Assembly: GCA_049700035.1 (NCBI GenBank)
Contig: JBNAWC010000006.1
Location: forward strand, 1-44,326
DNA: 44,326 nt
Reading direction: 5' to 3'
Source: JAVZLQ01 sp049700035
Lineage (GTDB): Archaea > Thermoproteota > Bathyarchaeia > Bathyarchaeales > Bathycorpusculaceae
Shown: in pieces, positions 7,924 through 15,094 of the stretch
Layout: every line of letters starts with the position of its first letter
How positions within the stretch are numbered: the stretch's first letter is position 1
Made by a program: the position numbers and the translations under genes
Notes under the pieces: model-generated
Databases searched by the model: none
Told to the model about the DNA's origin: nothing
What the model saw: only the letters and a program-made list of their open reading frames with translations

Positions 7924-9447
7924 ATGCATACAGTCCAAATCAACGGAGAAAACCTAACAATAGAAGACGTTGTGAAAGTTGCAAGAGAAAACGCCAAAGT
8001 CACAATACCAGAAAGAGTTAAAAACCGTGTAAAAAGATGCCGCAATTTCCTCGAAGAACTAGTTAAGAAAAAAGAAGTCATCTACGGAGTAAACACTGCC
8101 TTCGGAGCGCTAAGCAACATAACAATCCCACAAGAGGAAACAAAAACGCTCCAACTGAACCTTATCAGAAGCCACTCAACTGGTGTTGGAGAACCATTAA
8201 ACACGGATGTTGTCCGCGCTTTGATGCTTTTACGCGCAAACACTTTAGCTAAGGGATATTCGGGCATACGCCTAGAAACACTAGAAACGCTTGTCGAAAT
8301 GCTGAACAAGGGAGTACACCCAATAATCCCATCCAAAGGCTCTGTAGGCGCAAGCGGAGATTTGGCGCCGCTCTCCCACATGGTTCTCGTGCTCATAGGC
8401 GAAGGAAAAGCCGAATACAAAGGCGAAGTAATGAATGGAAAAGAAGCCATGGAAAAGGCTGGAATAAAACCAGTCCAACTAGACTTCAAAGAAGGCGTAG
8501 CCCTAAACAACGGCACCCAACTCATAACAGCAATCGCAGCCCTAACAGTTCACGACGCCGAAAACCTAATAAAAACGGCAGAAGCCGCAGCCGCACTCTC
8601 ACTTGAGGCACTTTTAGGCGTCACAGATGCGTTTGACGAAAAAATCCACAAAGTAAGACCACACGCTGGACAAGCCATAACAGCAAAAAACATAAGAGAA
8701 ATGATAACTGGAAGCAAACTCGTCCAAACTGGAAGAGAGGCGATGAAGAAAACTGGACGCCCACACGACCCATACAGCCTAAGATGTACACCACAAGTTC
8801 TAGGCGCAGCAAGAGACGCAATAGCCTACGCAAGAAAAGTTGTGGAAATAGAGATAAACTCTGCAACAGACAACCCGCTCGTTTTTCCAGAAGAAGGCGC
8901 ATGCCTATCAGGCGGAAACTTTCACGGACAACCACTATCAATAGCAATGGACCTCCTCGGAATAGCATTAGCAGTCGTCGGAAACATCTCCGAAAGAAGA
9001 ATCGCGAGGCTATTAGACGAAAAGCTCAACAATGGATTACCAGCATTCCTAATCCCACCACAAGCAAAAGCAGGATTAAACAGCGGCTTAATGACAACAC
9101 AGTACACAGCTGCAGCCCTAGCCTCAGAAAACAAGATTCTCGCTCATCCAGCATGCGTAGACTCAATACCAACATCAGCAAACTTCGAAGACTTCGTAAG
9201 CATGGGAACAACAGCCGCCCAAAAAGCCGCAAAAATCCTACAAAACACACAACAAATAATCGCAATAGAACTACTCTGCGCAACCCAAGCCATAGACCTA
9301 CGCGAACCAGAAAAACTCGGAAAAGGAACCAAAAGAACCTACACAAAAATAAGAAGCATAACACCAATGATAAAAGAAGACACAGTCATAAGCCACCACA
9401 TAGAAAACATAAAAAAAGCAATAACAAAAGAGCCCCTCATAAACTAA
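7924..9447 (+). CDS. hutH: Histidine ammonia-lyase
   Basis: A 507-residue enzyme that deaminates L-histidine to trans-urocanate. The tripeptide ASG at 143-145 (SVGASGDLAPLSHM) would cyclise to the MIO electrophile. Tyr54 (YGVNTAFG) matches the active-site tyrosine. The selectivity pair is Ser83-His84 (LIRSHSTGVG), the histidine-specific form, not the FL of phenylalanine or HL of tyrosine ammonia-lyases. Other family motifs are NGTQ, SATDNPL and GNFHGQP. No urocanase, imidazolonepropionase or formiminoglutamase gene is nearby, so the rest of the Hut pathway must lie elsewhere or be absent. A TATA-like CTTTAAAAACC and GGAGAAG precede the ATG. Confidence 0.95.
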   Translation: MHTVQINGENLTIEDVVKVARENAKVTIPERVKNRVKRCRNFLEELVKKKEVIYGVNTAFGALSNITIPQEETKTLQLNLIRSHSTGVGEPLNTDVVRALMLLRANTLAKGYSGIRLETLETLVEMLNKGVHPIIPSKGSVGASGDLAPLSHMVLVLIGEGKAEYKGEVMNGKEAMEKAGIKPVQLDFKEGVALNNGTQLITAIAALTVHDAENLIKTAEAAAALSLEALLGVTDAFDEKIHKVRPHAGQAITAKNIREMITGSKLVQTGREAMKKTGRPHDPYSLRCTPQVLGAARDAIAYARKVVEIEINSATDNPLVFPEEGACLSGGNFHGQPLSIAMDLLGIALAVVGNISERRIARLLDEKLNNGLPAFLIPPQAKAGLNSGLMTTQYTAAALASENKILAHPACVDSIPTSANFEDFVSMGTTAAQKAAKILQNTQQIIAIELLCATQAIDLREPEKLGKGTKRTYTKIRSITPMIKEDTVISHHIENIKKAITKEPLIN

Positions 9448-9491
9448 CTTTATGGTCGGGCGGGCAGGATTTGAACCTGCGACACTCCGGT

Positions 9492-9542
9492 TTCTGTTGT
9501 GCGCCTGGCAGGCTGAAGTAAACGCCCACCATTGGTAGGCGT
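9492..9542 (-). other. Canonical-position tRNA-Tyr intron, 51 nt, position 37/38
   Basis: Exon bases 32-35 (CUGU) pair perfectly with ACAG near the intron end; the bulges are AG^A and AA^A. The outer helix is the mature anticodon stem. The inner helix is weak next to the junction, so this is a relaxed BHB. Further inside, the intron can form ACGCC/GGCGU-type pairing. Confidence 0.8.
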
Positions 9543-9549
9543 CTACAGC

Positions 9550-9580
9550 GTCTCCGCCTGCTGAACCTTGTCAGCAGACT
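9550..9580 (-). other. Non-canonical tRNA-Tyr intron, 31 nt, position 30/31
   Basis: Exon bases 25-28 (CUUC) pair with GGAG of the intron, giving the 4-bp central helix with one G-U pair. The two 3-nt bulges are CG^A and AC^G, cut after the second base. The inner stem is 9 bp (GUCUGCUGA with UCAGCAGGC, one G-U pair) closed by a 6-nt loop. This is a complete strict hBHBh' structure inside the anticodon stem. Confidence 0.85.
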
Positions 9581-9611
9581 CGGAAGCTCTACCAGGCTGA
9601 GCTACCGCCCG

Positions 9612-9972
9612 AAACCAAAATTTTAAGCGCAAAAATTGGATTTATGTGTTTCGTATCAGTGTTAAACGTTGATGTTATTTTGCTTTCTTTTGGGAGCGTA
9701 CCCACAAGGCGCCATAAAATATCATAAATGCTAGTGTAATCCAGAAGAATAGTATTAGCATTTGAACGGCGCCAGAAGCTAGTTCCTCAAACACTTGAGC
9801 CTTCCCCTAAAATGGTTATCGCTGACAAGTTATAAAGTGAAATTTCCAAAATTGAAATGAGCACGCGAACAAACATATTTTCAATAGTGGAATATCCTTG
9901 TTTAAGTAGCAATTAATTTATAAAGATTGAAACATATTATATTTTAGCTTGAGGCGGAGAAAGGAGAAGGCG
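9612..9972. other. 361-bp gap between tRNA-Tyr and the surface-protein gene
   Basis: Apart from the 39-codon ORF at 9675-9794 and AT-rich promoter-like stretches (for example CACATAAATCC on the minus strand near 9644, which could serve tRNA-Tyr), I see no RNA gene, repeat or further coding frame here. The segment 9840-9960 is AT-rich and featureless to my eye. Confidence 0.5.
9675..9794 (-). CDS. Small single-span membrane protein (39 codons), hypothetical
   Basis: This small ORF lies in the gap between tRNA-Tyr and the large surface-protein gene. A GTG start is preceded by a purine-rich GGGGAAGG, a Shine-Dalgarno-like element, 5-8 bp upstream. The product begins FEELASGAVQ, then has one hydrophobic helix (about residues 10-32, MLILFFWITLAFMIFYGALWV) and a basic tail RSQKKAK, which suggests an N-out, C-in single-pass protein. 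A TATA-like CTTTATAA lies about 36 bp upstream of the start. I recognise no family. Coding status rests on start signal, hydrophobicity and charge pattern only. Confidence 0.5.
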   Translation of the reverse strand: MFEELASGAVQMLILFFWITLAFMIFYGALWVRSQKKAK

Positions 9973-12354
9973 TTAACTAATTTTTCTGTCTTCTCGCAAA
10001 TTATATCGATAATACCATGCAGTCCATCCTGAATGAAATTCTCCAGCTTCTTTTCTTCTTCTGCGGTAATAAAGGATTAGCAAGATTATTATAAGCAATA
10101 GTAGAAGAAGCAGAAGAAGCCAATAGAACCATTCGGGGAGGAACCAAGCCCACGGAGTCACCTCTTTGGAATAATGCGCCGTTGCAGTTTTAGGTGCGTC
10201 CATTAAAACTGTTATAACGCTGACTCCAGAACTTTGAGAAAACCCATTGATATCCCAATTGCTGAAACGATAATTAGCAACATGCGGAGCGCTCAAAACA
10301 ACATTAACTCCTGCATCGTACCAACCCTCGCCAAGAACCGTGGCTATACCAGCTGGGTCTACCCTAACAGAAAGATAAAACTGCGTCTTCCAAAGCGCAA
10401 ATGCAGTTTTTGGACCATCCATAAGTATGGGATCACTCTGGTTATAAAGCAAGCCAGAAGCATCACCACCCCAACCTGTAAAGACCCTACGCGTTCCATT
10501 TCCATGATCTAACAATCCAAAATTAAGAGTGGCGTAAGCGATTGAACCAGCGTTATACCATCCAAAGCCTCCAGGTGCTCCATAAGGAGAAATAACTGTT
10601 AGGTAATATTGTAGAGCGTAATGTGCGGTGGCTGTATGATTTGCATCCATAACCACGGAAATCGTGTTGACACCTAAGCCTTGGGAAGAACCATCAACAT
10701 CCCAATAAAGAAACAAATAACGAACACCGTCTAATACTGGCAGGATGTGTGGTGCCGTCAAGTTAACACTAGCGTATGCGTCATACCAACCTTCGCCTGG
10801 AATTGCCACAACATCTTGGGGTTCCGTGTTTATTTTTAAGAAGTACTGGATTTTTGGAGCTTTGATTATATGAACTAGTCCGTCTATAAACAGATTGTCC
10901 AAAATGTTGACATCATTTGTGAGTTGGGCAAAAGCACTTATTTGGTAAAAGCCCTCAGATATTAGACTGGTGTTCCACACAAATGTCAGTGTCTGATGGA
11001 CGCCAGGTTCAAAATCTTCAATTACTCTCATCTCAAGTAACGAAAGGTTATAGTAAACTTCCACATTAAAAGTTTCTACTCCTGTTCCTTTATTTGTCAC
11101 GCTAACATTAATCTGAATTAAGTCGCCGATAAAAGCAATGTTGCTTGAGGCTATTACGTCAACTATTGCAACGTCGTGAATAATCGAGGGTAACGTGGGC
11201 TTAACCTCAATCTCACCATTTATAAACGTGTTGTCTGTCAAATCTGCTTCACTTGTTAATGGAAAAATAGAAGCGCTGATAACATATTTCCCAGGTGCAA
11301 CATTAGTTGTGTCAAACGTGAAATCAAGATTGATCCATGAATATGAATTAAGAGCTACTGAAACTTTCCCAATAAGAGAATCATTGTAGTAGGCACTTAC
11401 GTCAAAATTTTCATTTTCAGTGCCTTCGTTCTGAATTAAAACATTTATGTTTACGGTTTGTCCAACTTCAACAATATTGGTTGAAGGCACAACGTTCACC
11501 ACGGCAACATCGTGAAAAGTTATTGTTAATGGATCATCGAATGATATGAAAAATTCTGTTGATATTGCAGGGCAATATGGATATCCACCTTCACTTGGTA
11601 GTTCAGTTAAGGCGGATACAAAAGCCGTAGCTTTTCCAATATGTGCCCATTTAGGAATCTGCAGTCTACAATATAACAAAATTATTTTTTCGTTGGATTG
11701 AACTTTAAAGTCATTTATAATGTAGGAACTCACTGGAACATCTAACTCATCCTGTATTGTTATGGCAATTGTCGCACTCTTTACAACTTTGGCGATACTC
11801 CTCAACGCAATTTCTAAACCAACATCCCCTCCAATTCCAAAATTGAATCTATAGGTAATGTTTTCATCAACGGTTCTCAACGAAACTAATTCCACAAGCC
11901 AGCCCACCCTAAAAGTTAAGCTATCTTGAACAACCACATTTCCAACCAAGACGTTGGCTATTGCACACCACTCTCCAAAAATCTCGCCTCCGCCGCTGCA
12001 AGGCAAAGGTATTGAGAAATTTATTGTAGCGATACCGCTAGCATTTGTTCTTGCTGAAATACAGAAAGAGTTATCATTTGGCGCCTTGACATAAAAAGCA
12101 ACAAGCAAATTTTGTAACGGAATTCCATCGTACGTCACATACGCATACAAAATGACGAGTTCATCAGGACCAAAGGCGTCGCTTGCTACATTTGGCCCTC
12201 TTCCATCATATGGACTTTTCTGCGTAAAAAGATCAACTTTCGCTTTTTCATCTGCAGAAATGGCAATCTCCATTTTAGGCAACGTCAGAACAAGAATTGC
12301 CATTAGTAACACAACAATCAAATTTAACCTTTTCAGACCTAAGTTCATCGTCAT
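9973..12354 (-). CDS. Large secreted, membrane-anchored surface protein with CARDB domains
   Basis: About 793 residues from the ATG at 12354; an in-frame GTG at 12411 would extend the N-terminus. A basic N-region and hydrophobic core (LKRLNLIVVLLMAILVLTLP) make a Sec signal peptide. An Ig-like region follows, then two CARDB-type beta-sandwich repeats, each opening with HDVAVV or HDVAIV and containing TNIVEVGQTVNINVLIQN-like strands. Next come three repeats with the GEGWYDAG and TATAHY signatures. The end is a linker, a leucine/isoleucine-rich membrane helix and RRRRKE, so the bulk is outside the cell. Many N-x-S/T sites suggest glycosylation. Probably a cell-surface adhesion or envelope protein; ligand unknown. 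Confidence 0.82.
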   Translation of the reverse strand: MTMNLGLKRLNLIVVLLMAILVLTLPKMEIAISADEKAKVDLFTQKSPYDGRGPNVASDAFGPDELVILYAYVTYDGIPLQNLLVAFYVKAPNDNSFCISARTNASGIATINFSIPLPCSGGGEIFGEWCAIANVLVGNVVVQDSLTFRVGWLVELVSLRTVDENITYRFNFGIGGDVGLEIALRSIAKVVKSATIAITIQDELDVPVSSYIINDFKVQSNEKIILLYCRLQIPKWAHIGKATAFVSALTELPSEGGYPYCPAISTEFFISFDDPLTITFHDVAVVNVVPSTNIVEVGQTVNINVLIQNEGTENENFDVSAYYNDSLIGKVSVALNSYSWINLDFTFDTTNVAPGKYVISASIFPLTSEADLTDNTFINGEIEVKPTLPSIIHDVAIVDVIASSNIAFIGDLIQINVSVTNKGTGVETFNVEVYYNLSLLEMRVIEDFEPGVHQTLTFVWNTSLISEGFYQISAFAQLTNDVNILDNLFIDGLVHIIKAPKIQYFLKINTEPQDVVAIPGEGWYDAYASVNLTAPHILPVLDGVRYLFLYWDVDGSSQGLGVNTISVVMDANHTATAHYALQYYLTVISPYGAPGGFGWYNAGSIAYATLNFGLLDHGNGTRRVFTGWGGDASGLLYNQSDPILMDGPKTAFALWKTQFYLSVRVDPAGIATVLGEGWYDAGVNVVLSAPHVANYRFSNWDINGFSQSSGVSVITVLMDAPKTATAHYSKEVTPWAWFLPEWFYWLLLLLLLLLIIILLILYYRRRRKEAGEFHSGWTAWYYRYNLREDRKIS

Positions 12355-12498
12355 CAAGCATTTATTTAATGGCGGCTTCTTTAACAAATATTCCGTAATC
12401 ACAAATATCACTATTAAGGATGCGTTTTCTAAAAGTTACAATTTCCCATTTTTATAAAAAATGTCAAATAACTATTATTTTGGCGGGCCCGCCGGGAA

Positions 12499-12529
12499 CT
12501 GTCCCTTGAAAGCTTCTGCCTTTTCAAGT
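12499..12529 (-). other. T-loop tRNA-Lys intron, 31 nt, position 58/59
   Basis: Exon bases 53-56 (GUUC) pair with GGAC of the intron, a 4-bp central helix with one G-U. Bulges are AA^A and AG^U. The inner stem CUUGAAA/UUUCAAG is a perfect 7 bp with a 10-nt loop. Splicing restores a 7-nt T loop. Confidence 0.85.
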
Positions 12530-12557
12530 TTGAACCCGGGACCTACGGGTTAAGAGC

Positions 12558-12585
12558 CTCAACCCATCCCGTGCAGCGGTTTGGT
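12558..12585 (-). other. Non-canonical tRNA-Lys intron, 28 nt, position 30/31
   Basis: Exon bases 25-28 (CGGC) pair with GUUG of the intron (two G-C, two G-U). Bulges are GG^A and AG^G. The inner stem is CCA/UGG, a 2x2 internal loop, then CCG/CGG around a 5-nt loop. The alternative of two smaller introns around an ACGGG stem is less economical and lacks BHB pairing. Confidence 0.75.
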
Positions 12586-12679
12586 CCGCCGCTCTAACCT
12601 TACTGAGCTACGGGCCCATTTGATTTTCTAGATATGCATTTTAGAAGGGTTGTTAATAAGTTTAGCTTTTGTTGTGTTG

Positions 12680-13495
12680 TTAAGTGGCTGCTAGTGTTGT
12701 TATGGCTTTGAAGGTTTTGAAGGCTTCTACCATGTCGTTTGATGTGCATGTTACTGTTCTGTTTGCAGTTTGCCTCACTCCTGGAATTAGCAACGCCATT
12801 TCGGTCATTCCAACGTTTACGAAGTCTATTTCGAACGTTATTGGCGGCTTTATTTTGAATGGCTTGAACGTGCCTAAATTTTTTAGGCTTTTGTAAGCTG
12901 CTTCCTTAATGAGTTTTCGCGCTTTAATTGGCGATAAACATTGGACTGCAAAACGTCCATAAGCCTTTTTCACAGCTACTGTTTCGACTTTTCCAAGAGT
13001 TTCAACAGCCTCTTTCGTCAATGTTTCGTCGCCTGTTACGAGGATTACTGGAACGTTGTAGTAGCCCGCTACAGCCGCGTTTATGCCAGTTTCACCCATA
13101 ACTTTGTTGTTGGCTTTTACGTTGTAGACGACTCTTCCGTGGTATGTGTGTCCCATTATTGTTGGGAAGCCGCTTGCCATAGCATGATAGCCTATAAAGA
13201 ATGCGGCGTTGAAGGTTTCGTCTATGCCCTGCATCATGGATAAAGGCTTAGGCGAGCCAGTTATAAGCTCTGCGGCTTCGTGGAGCTCTTCTGGTATTAT
13301 GTTTCGCATTGTCCCATGAGAATCGTTTACAACTATTGTTTTTGCTCCAGCCTCTAGGGCGCCTTCCACTGCGGCGTTAACCTCTTGAGTCATAAGCCTC
13401 CTCGCTCTTTCATGCTCTTTTCCGTCGCGCATGACATGTTCCTCATGGACTACGCCAGCAACACCTTCCATGTCCGCGGATATGAAAACTTTCAT
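12680..13495 (-). CDS. D-aminopeptidase DppA-like, peptidase family M55
   Basis: A 271-residue zinc peptidase. The N-terminus MKVFISADMEGVAGV carries the first metal ligands (Asp and Glu of DMEG). Family motifs follow: NDSHGTMRNI, GIDETFNAAFFIGYHAMA, GHTYHG, GETGINAAVAG and VTGDETLTKEA. The ATG at 13495 is preferred because GGAGG lies 7-11 bp before it, inside the upstream in-frame extension that begins at 13510. M55 enzymes form decamers and cleave D-amino-acid peptides; the natural substrate here is unknown. It is a single-gene unit, divergent from dphB, with the tRNA-Lys gene downstream on the same strand. Confidence 0.9.
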   Translation of the reverse strand: MKVFISADMEGVAGVVHEEHVMRDGKEHERARRLMTQEVNAAVEGALEAGAKTIVVNDSHGTMRNIIPEELHEAAELITGSPKPLSMMQGIDETFNAAFFIGYHAMASGFPTIMGHTYHGRVVYNVKANNKVMGETGINAAVAGYYNVPVILVTGDETLTKEAVETLGKVETVAVKKAYGRFAVQCLSPIKARKLIKEAAYKSLKNLGTFKPFKIKPPITFEIDFVNVGMTEMALLIPGVRQTANRTVTCTSNDMVEAFKTFKAITTLAAT

Positions 13496-13575
13496 ATGCT
13501 TTTCCTCCATTTATGCGAATTTAGAATGTTAATGGTTTTAAGTTTAATTGTCTTAATCGTGTTTGGTGATGTTGC

Positions 13576-14379
13576 GTGGTTGGCGAAATTGTTTTCGTTG
13601 GGCTTGGTTTAAATGATGAGTTGGGAATAAGCCTCCGCGGTTTAGAGGAGATTAGGAGAGCGAATAAGGTTTTCATAGAACTTTACACGAGTTTAATGCC
13701 GAATTTTTCCATTAAAAGGCTTGAAGAAATTTCTGGGAAAAGTGTGCAAGTTGTTTCCAGAAAAGAGCTTGAAGATGAAAGTGGAGAAAAAATTTTGAGC
13801 GCGGCAAAGACTGGCAAAGTTGTTCTGTTAGTTCCTGGAGACCCGCTTATAGCTACTACGCATGTCGCTTTAAGGGTTCACGCTGAAAAGGTTGGGATAA
13901 AGACGCGCATCGTACATGGCGCATCAATAGTTTCCGCGGTTATTGGCTTGTCTGGTTTGCACAATTACAAGTTTGGAAAGAGTGTTACAATACCCTTCCC
14001 GAATGCGGCGCCTTCCGAAACTCCATATGAGGTTATAACGCAGAATAAGCGGTTGGGGTTGCATACACTCTGTTTGCTTGACATAAATGTTGAGGAGAAG
14101 CGTTATCTAAGCATAAATGAAGCGTTGAATTTGCTCCTAAAAATTGAAGAGAAAAAGAGGCTGGGAATTACTACTGACGAGACGCTTGTGGTTGGTGTTG
14201 CAAGGGCTGGAAGCGATAGTGCTGTTGTCAAGGCGGGCTTTCTTGGCGAAATAATAAAATACGATTTTGGACAGCCTCCATATAGCCTTGTCTTTCCAGG
14301 GAAGCTTCATTTTATGGAGGCTGAGGCGCTCATGGTTTTGGCTGATGCTCCTGAAAAAGTGCGTGAGATGGTTGAATGA
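13576..14379 (+). CDS. dphB: Diphthine synthase
   Basis: A 267-residue SAM-dependent methyltransferase of the tetrapyrrole-methylase fold that methylates the modified histidine of elongation factor 2 on the path to diphthamide. Motifs: VFVGLGLNDELGISLRGLEEIRRA at the N-terminus, VPGDPLIATTHVALRVHA, HGASIVSAVIGLSGLHNYKFGKSVTIPFP and PPYSLVFPGKLHFMEAEAL, all typical of archaeal DphB. GTG start; a TTTAAGTTTA element lies about 30 bp upstream with no Shine-Dalgarno, suggesting a leaderless transcript. The stop overlaps the DUF357 start by ATGA, so this heads a four-gene operon with ribL and the rhomboid gene. Confidence 0.94.
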   Translation: MVGEIVFVGLGLNDELGISLRGLEEIRRANKVFIELYTSLMPNFSIKRLEEISGKSVQVVSRKELEDESGEKILSAAKTGKVVLLVPGDPLIATTHVALRVHAEKVGIKTRIVHGASIVSAVIGLSGLHNYKFGKSVTIPFPNAAPSETPYEVITQNKRLGLHTLCLLDINVEEKRYLSINEALNLLLKIEEKKRLGITTDETLVVGVARAGSDSAVVKAGFLGEIIKYDFGQPPYSLVFPGKLHFMEAEALMVLADAPEKVREMVE

Positions 14380-14663
14380 GTCTGGAAAAGCTTGTTTCTA
14401 AATACATCGCTTCTGCTGAGCATGTTTTCTGCGAGATAGAAGTTGTTAGAAATGCTTTAAGCCTTGATGTAGACAGCCTTAGGAAGGTTTTGGATTTTGC
14501 CAAAGCCTATTTGGAAGACGCAAAGTATTATAGGGATAAAAAGAAATTTGAGGTAAGCCTAGCTTCTATCGCCTACTGCGAAGGCTTGCTTGATGCATTA
14601 AAACTGTTAGGAGCCGTGAAATTTGAATGGCCAACAAGGAAAATGGAAAGAAGCGGAAAATAG
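14376..14663 (+). CDS. DUF357 family protein
   Basis: A 95-residue helical cytoplasmic protein. The sequence LEKLVSKYIASAEHVF, the DFAKAYLEDAKYYRDKKKFEVSLASIAYCEGLLDAL core and a basic tail match the archaeal DUF357 family as I know it, in which the AYxEGLLDAL segment is best conserved. It starts inside the dphB stop and its last 37 bp overlap the start of ribL. This linkage suggests coupled translation. The biochemical role is unknown; the helical hairpin and the neighbour give only a weak hint of a helper role for RibL. Confidence 0.8.
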   Translation: MSLEKLVSKYIASAEHVFCEIEVVRNALSLDVDSLRKVLDFAKAYLEDAKYYRDKKKFEVSLASIAYCEGLLDALKLLGAVKFEWPTRKMERSGK

Positions 14664-15094
14664 TTTTGGCTTCTGGAGTATTTGATTTGCTTCATCTCGG
14701 CCATGTTAGGTTTCTTGAAGAGGCGAAGAAGGCTGGAGGCGAAAACGCTGAACTCATAGTTATCGTAGCAAGAGATGCCACCGCAGAAAAGCGTAAGGGC
14801 AAAAAGCCAGTAATACCCGAAAGCCAACGCCGCGCGCTTGTTGAATCCTTAAAGGTTGTTGATGAAGCCATCCTTGGGTATGAAGAGTTTGACATTGGCA
14901 AGGTTATTGACAAAATTAAGCCAGACGTCATCGCCCTCGGATATGACCAAGACGGCATGGAAAAAACTGTTAGGCGATACGTGGAGGAACATGGACTCAA
15001 AATAAAGATTGTTAGAATTGGAAAGTTTGGAGAAGATGAGCTGGACAGTTCGTCGAAGATTAAGCAGAAAATTATCGAAGATTTTAGGAGATGA
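14627..15094 (+). CDS. ribL: Archaeal FAD synthase (FMN adenylyltransferase) RibL
   Basis: A 155-residue nucleotidyltransferase that joins FMN and ATP to give FAD. The signature is ASGVFDLLHLGHVRFLEEAKK with the HxGH motif at residues 23-26, then VIVARDATAEKRKGKKPVIPESQR and GYDQDGME. Size and motifs fit RibL rather than glycerol-3-phosphate cytidylyltransferase. The ATG at 14627 lies within the DUF357 gene; a lysine-rich start (MANKENGKKRK) is usual. It ends in an ATGA overlap with the rhomboid gene. The convergent gene 600 bp away makes FMN, so both flavin cofactor steps are encoded in this small region. Confidence 0.9.
   Translation: MANKENGKKRKIVLASGVFDLLHLGHVRFLEEAKKAGGENAELIVIVARDATAEKRKGKKPVIPESQRRALVESLKVVDEAILGYEEFDIGKVIDKIKPDVIALGYDQDGMEKTVRRYVEEHGLKIKIVRIGKFGEDELDSSSKIKQKIIEDFRR

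Larger units (their letters stand above)
9453..9611 (-). tRNA. tRNA-Tyr(GUA) with two introns
   Basis: The gene is 159 nt. Acceptor arms are CGGGCGG and CCGCCCG with discriminator A and an encoded CCA; the C1-G72 pair is typical of archaeal tRNA-Tyr. U8-A9, D arm GCUC/GAGC, T arm GCAGG/CCUGC with loop UUCAAAU are all present. Removing a 31-nt intron at position 30/31 and a 51-nt intron at 37/38 gives the anticodon arm UCCGG-CUGUAGA-CCGGA, fully paired, and a 77-nt mature tRNA. Exons are 9611-9581, 9549-9543 and 9491-9453. Both introns fit bulge-helix-bulge rules. The gene ends 6 bp from hutH, convergent. Confidence 0.92.
12481..12617 (-). tRNA. tRNA-Lys(CUU) with two non-canonical introns
   Basis: The gene is 137 nt. 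Acceptor arms GGGCCCG and CGGGCCC, discriminator G and encoded CCA match archaeal tRNA-Lys. U8-A9 and the D arm GCUC/GAGC are present. Removing a 28-nt intron at 30/31 and a 31-nt intron at 58/59 leaves exactly 78 nt, with anticodon arm GCGGG-CUCUUAA-CCCGU (one G-U at 27-43) and T arm CCGGG-UUCAAUU-CCCGG. Exons are 12617-12586, 12557-12530 and 12498-12481. There is no intron at the usual 37/38 site. A run of six T follows about 20 bp downstream, a likely terminator. Confidence 0.9.

Noticed and set aside
8784..9521. Long arginine/lysine-rich frame inside hutH and into tRNA-Tyr
   Set aside because: It is a shadow of the hutH coding frame, with the low-complexity composition typical of an out-of-frame reading, and it runs into the tRNA gene.
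9453..9611. Reading the gene as tRNA-Gln(CUG) with one long intron
   Set aside because: A UCUG/CAGA helix exists, but it leaves an A-C mismatch at 31-39 and a pyrimidine at 37. The two-intron Tyr model pairs all five stem positions, matches the C1-G72 identity and the exact length.
12540..12580. tRNA-Lys anticodon stem built from ACGGG/CCCGU with introns at 26/27 and 31/32
   Set aside because: The stem pairs well but needs an 18-nt and an 11-nt intron without bulge-helix-bulge structures. One 28-nt intron at 30/31 is simpler and has the right bulges.
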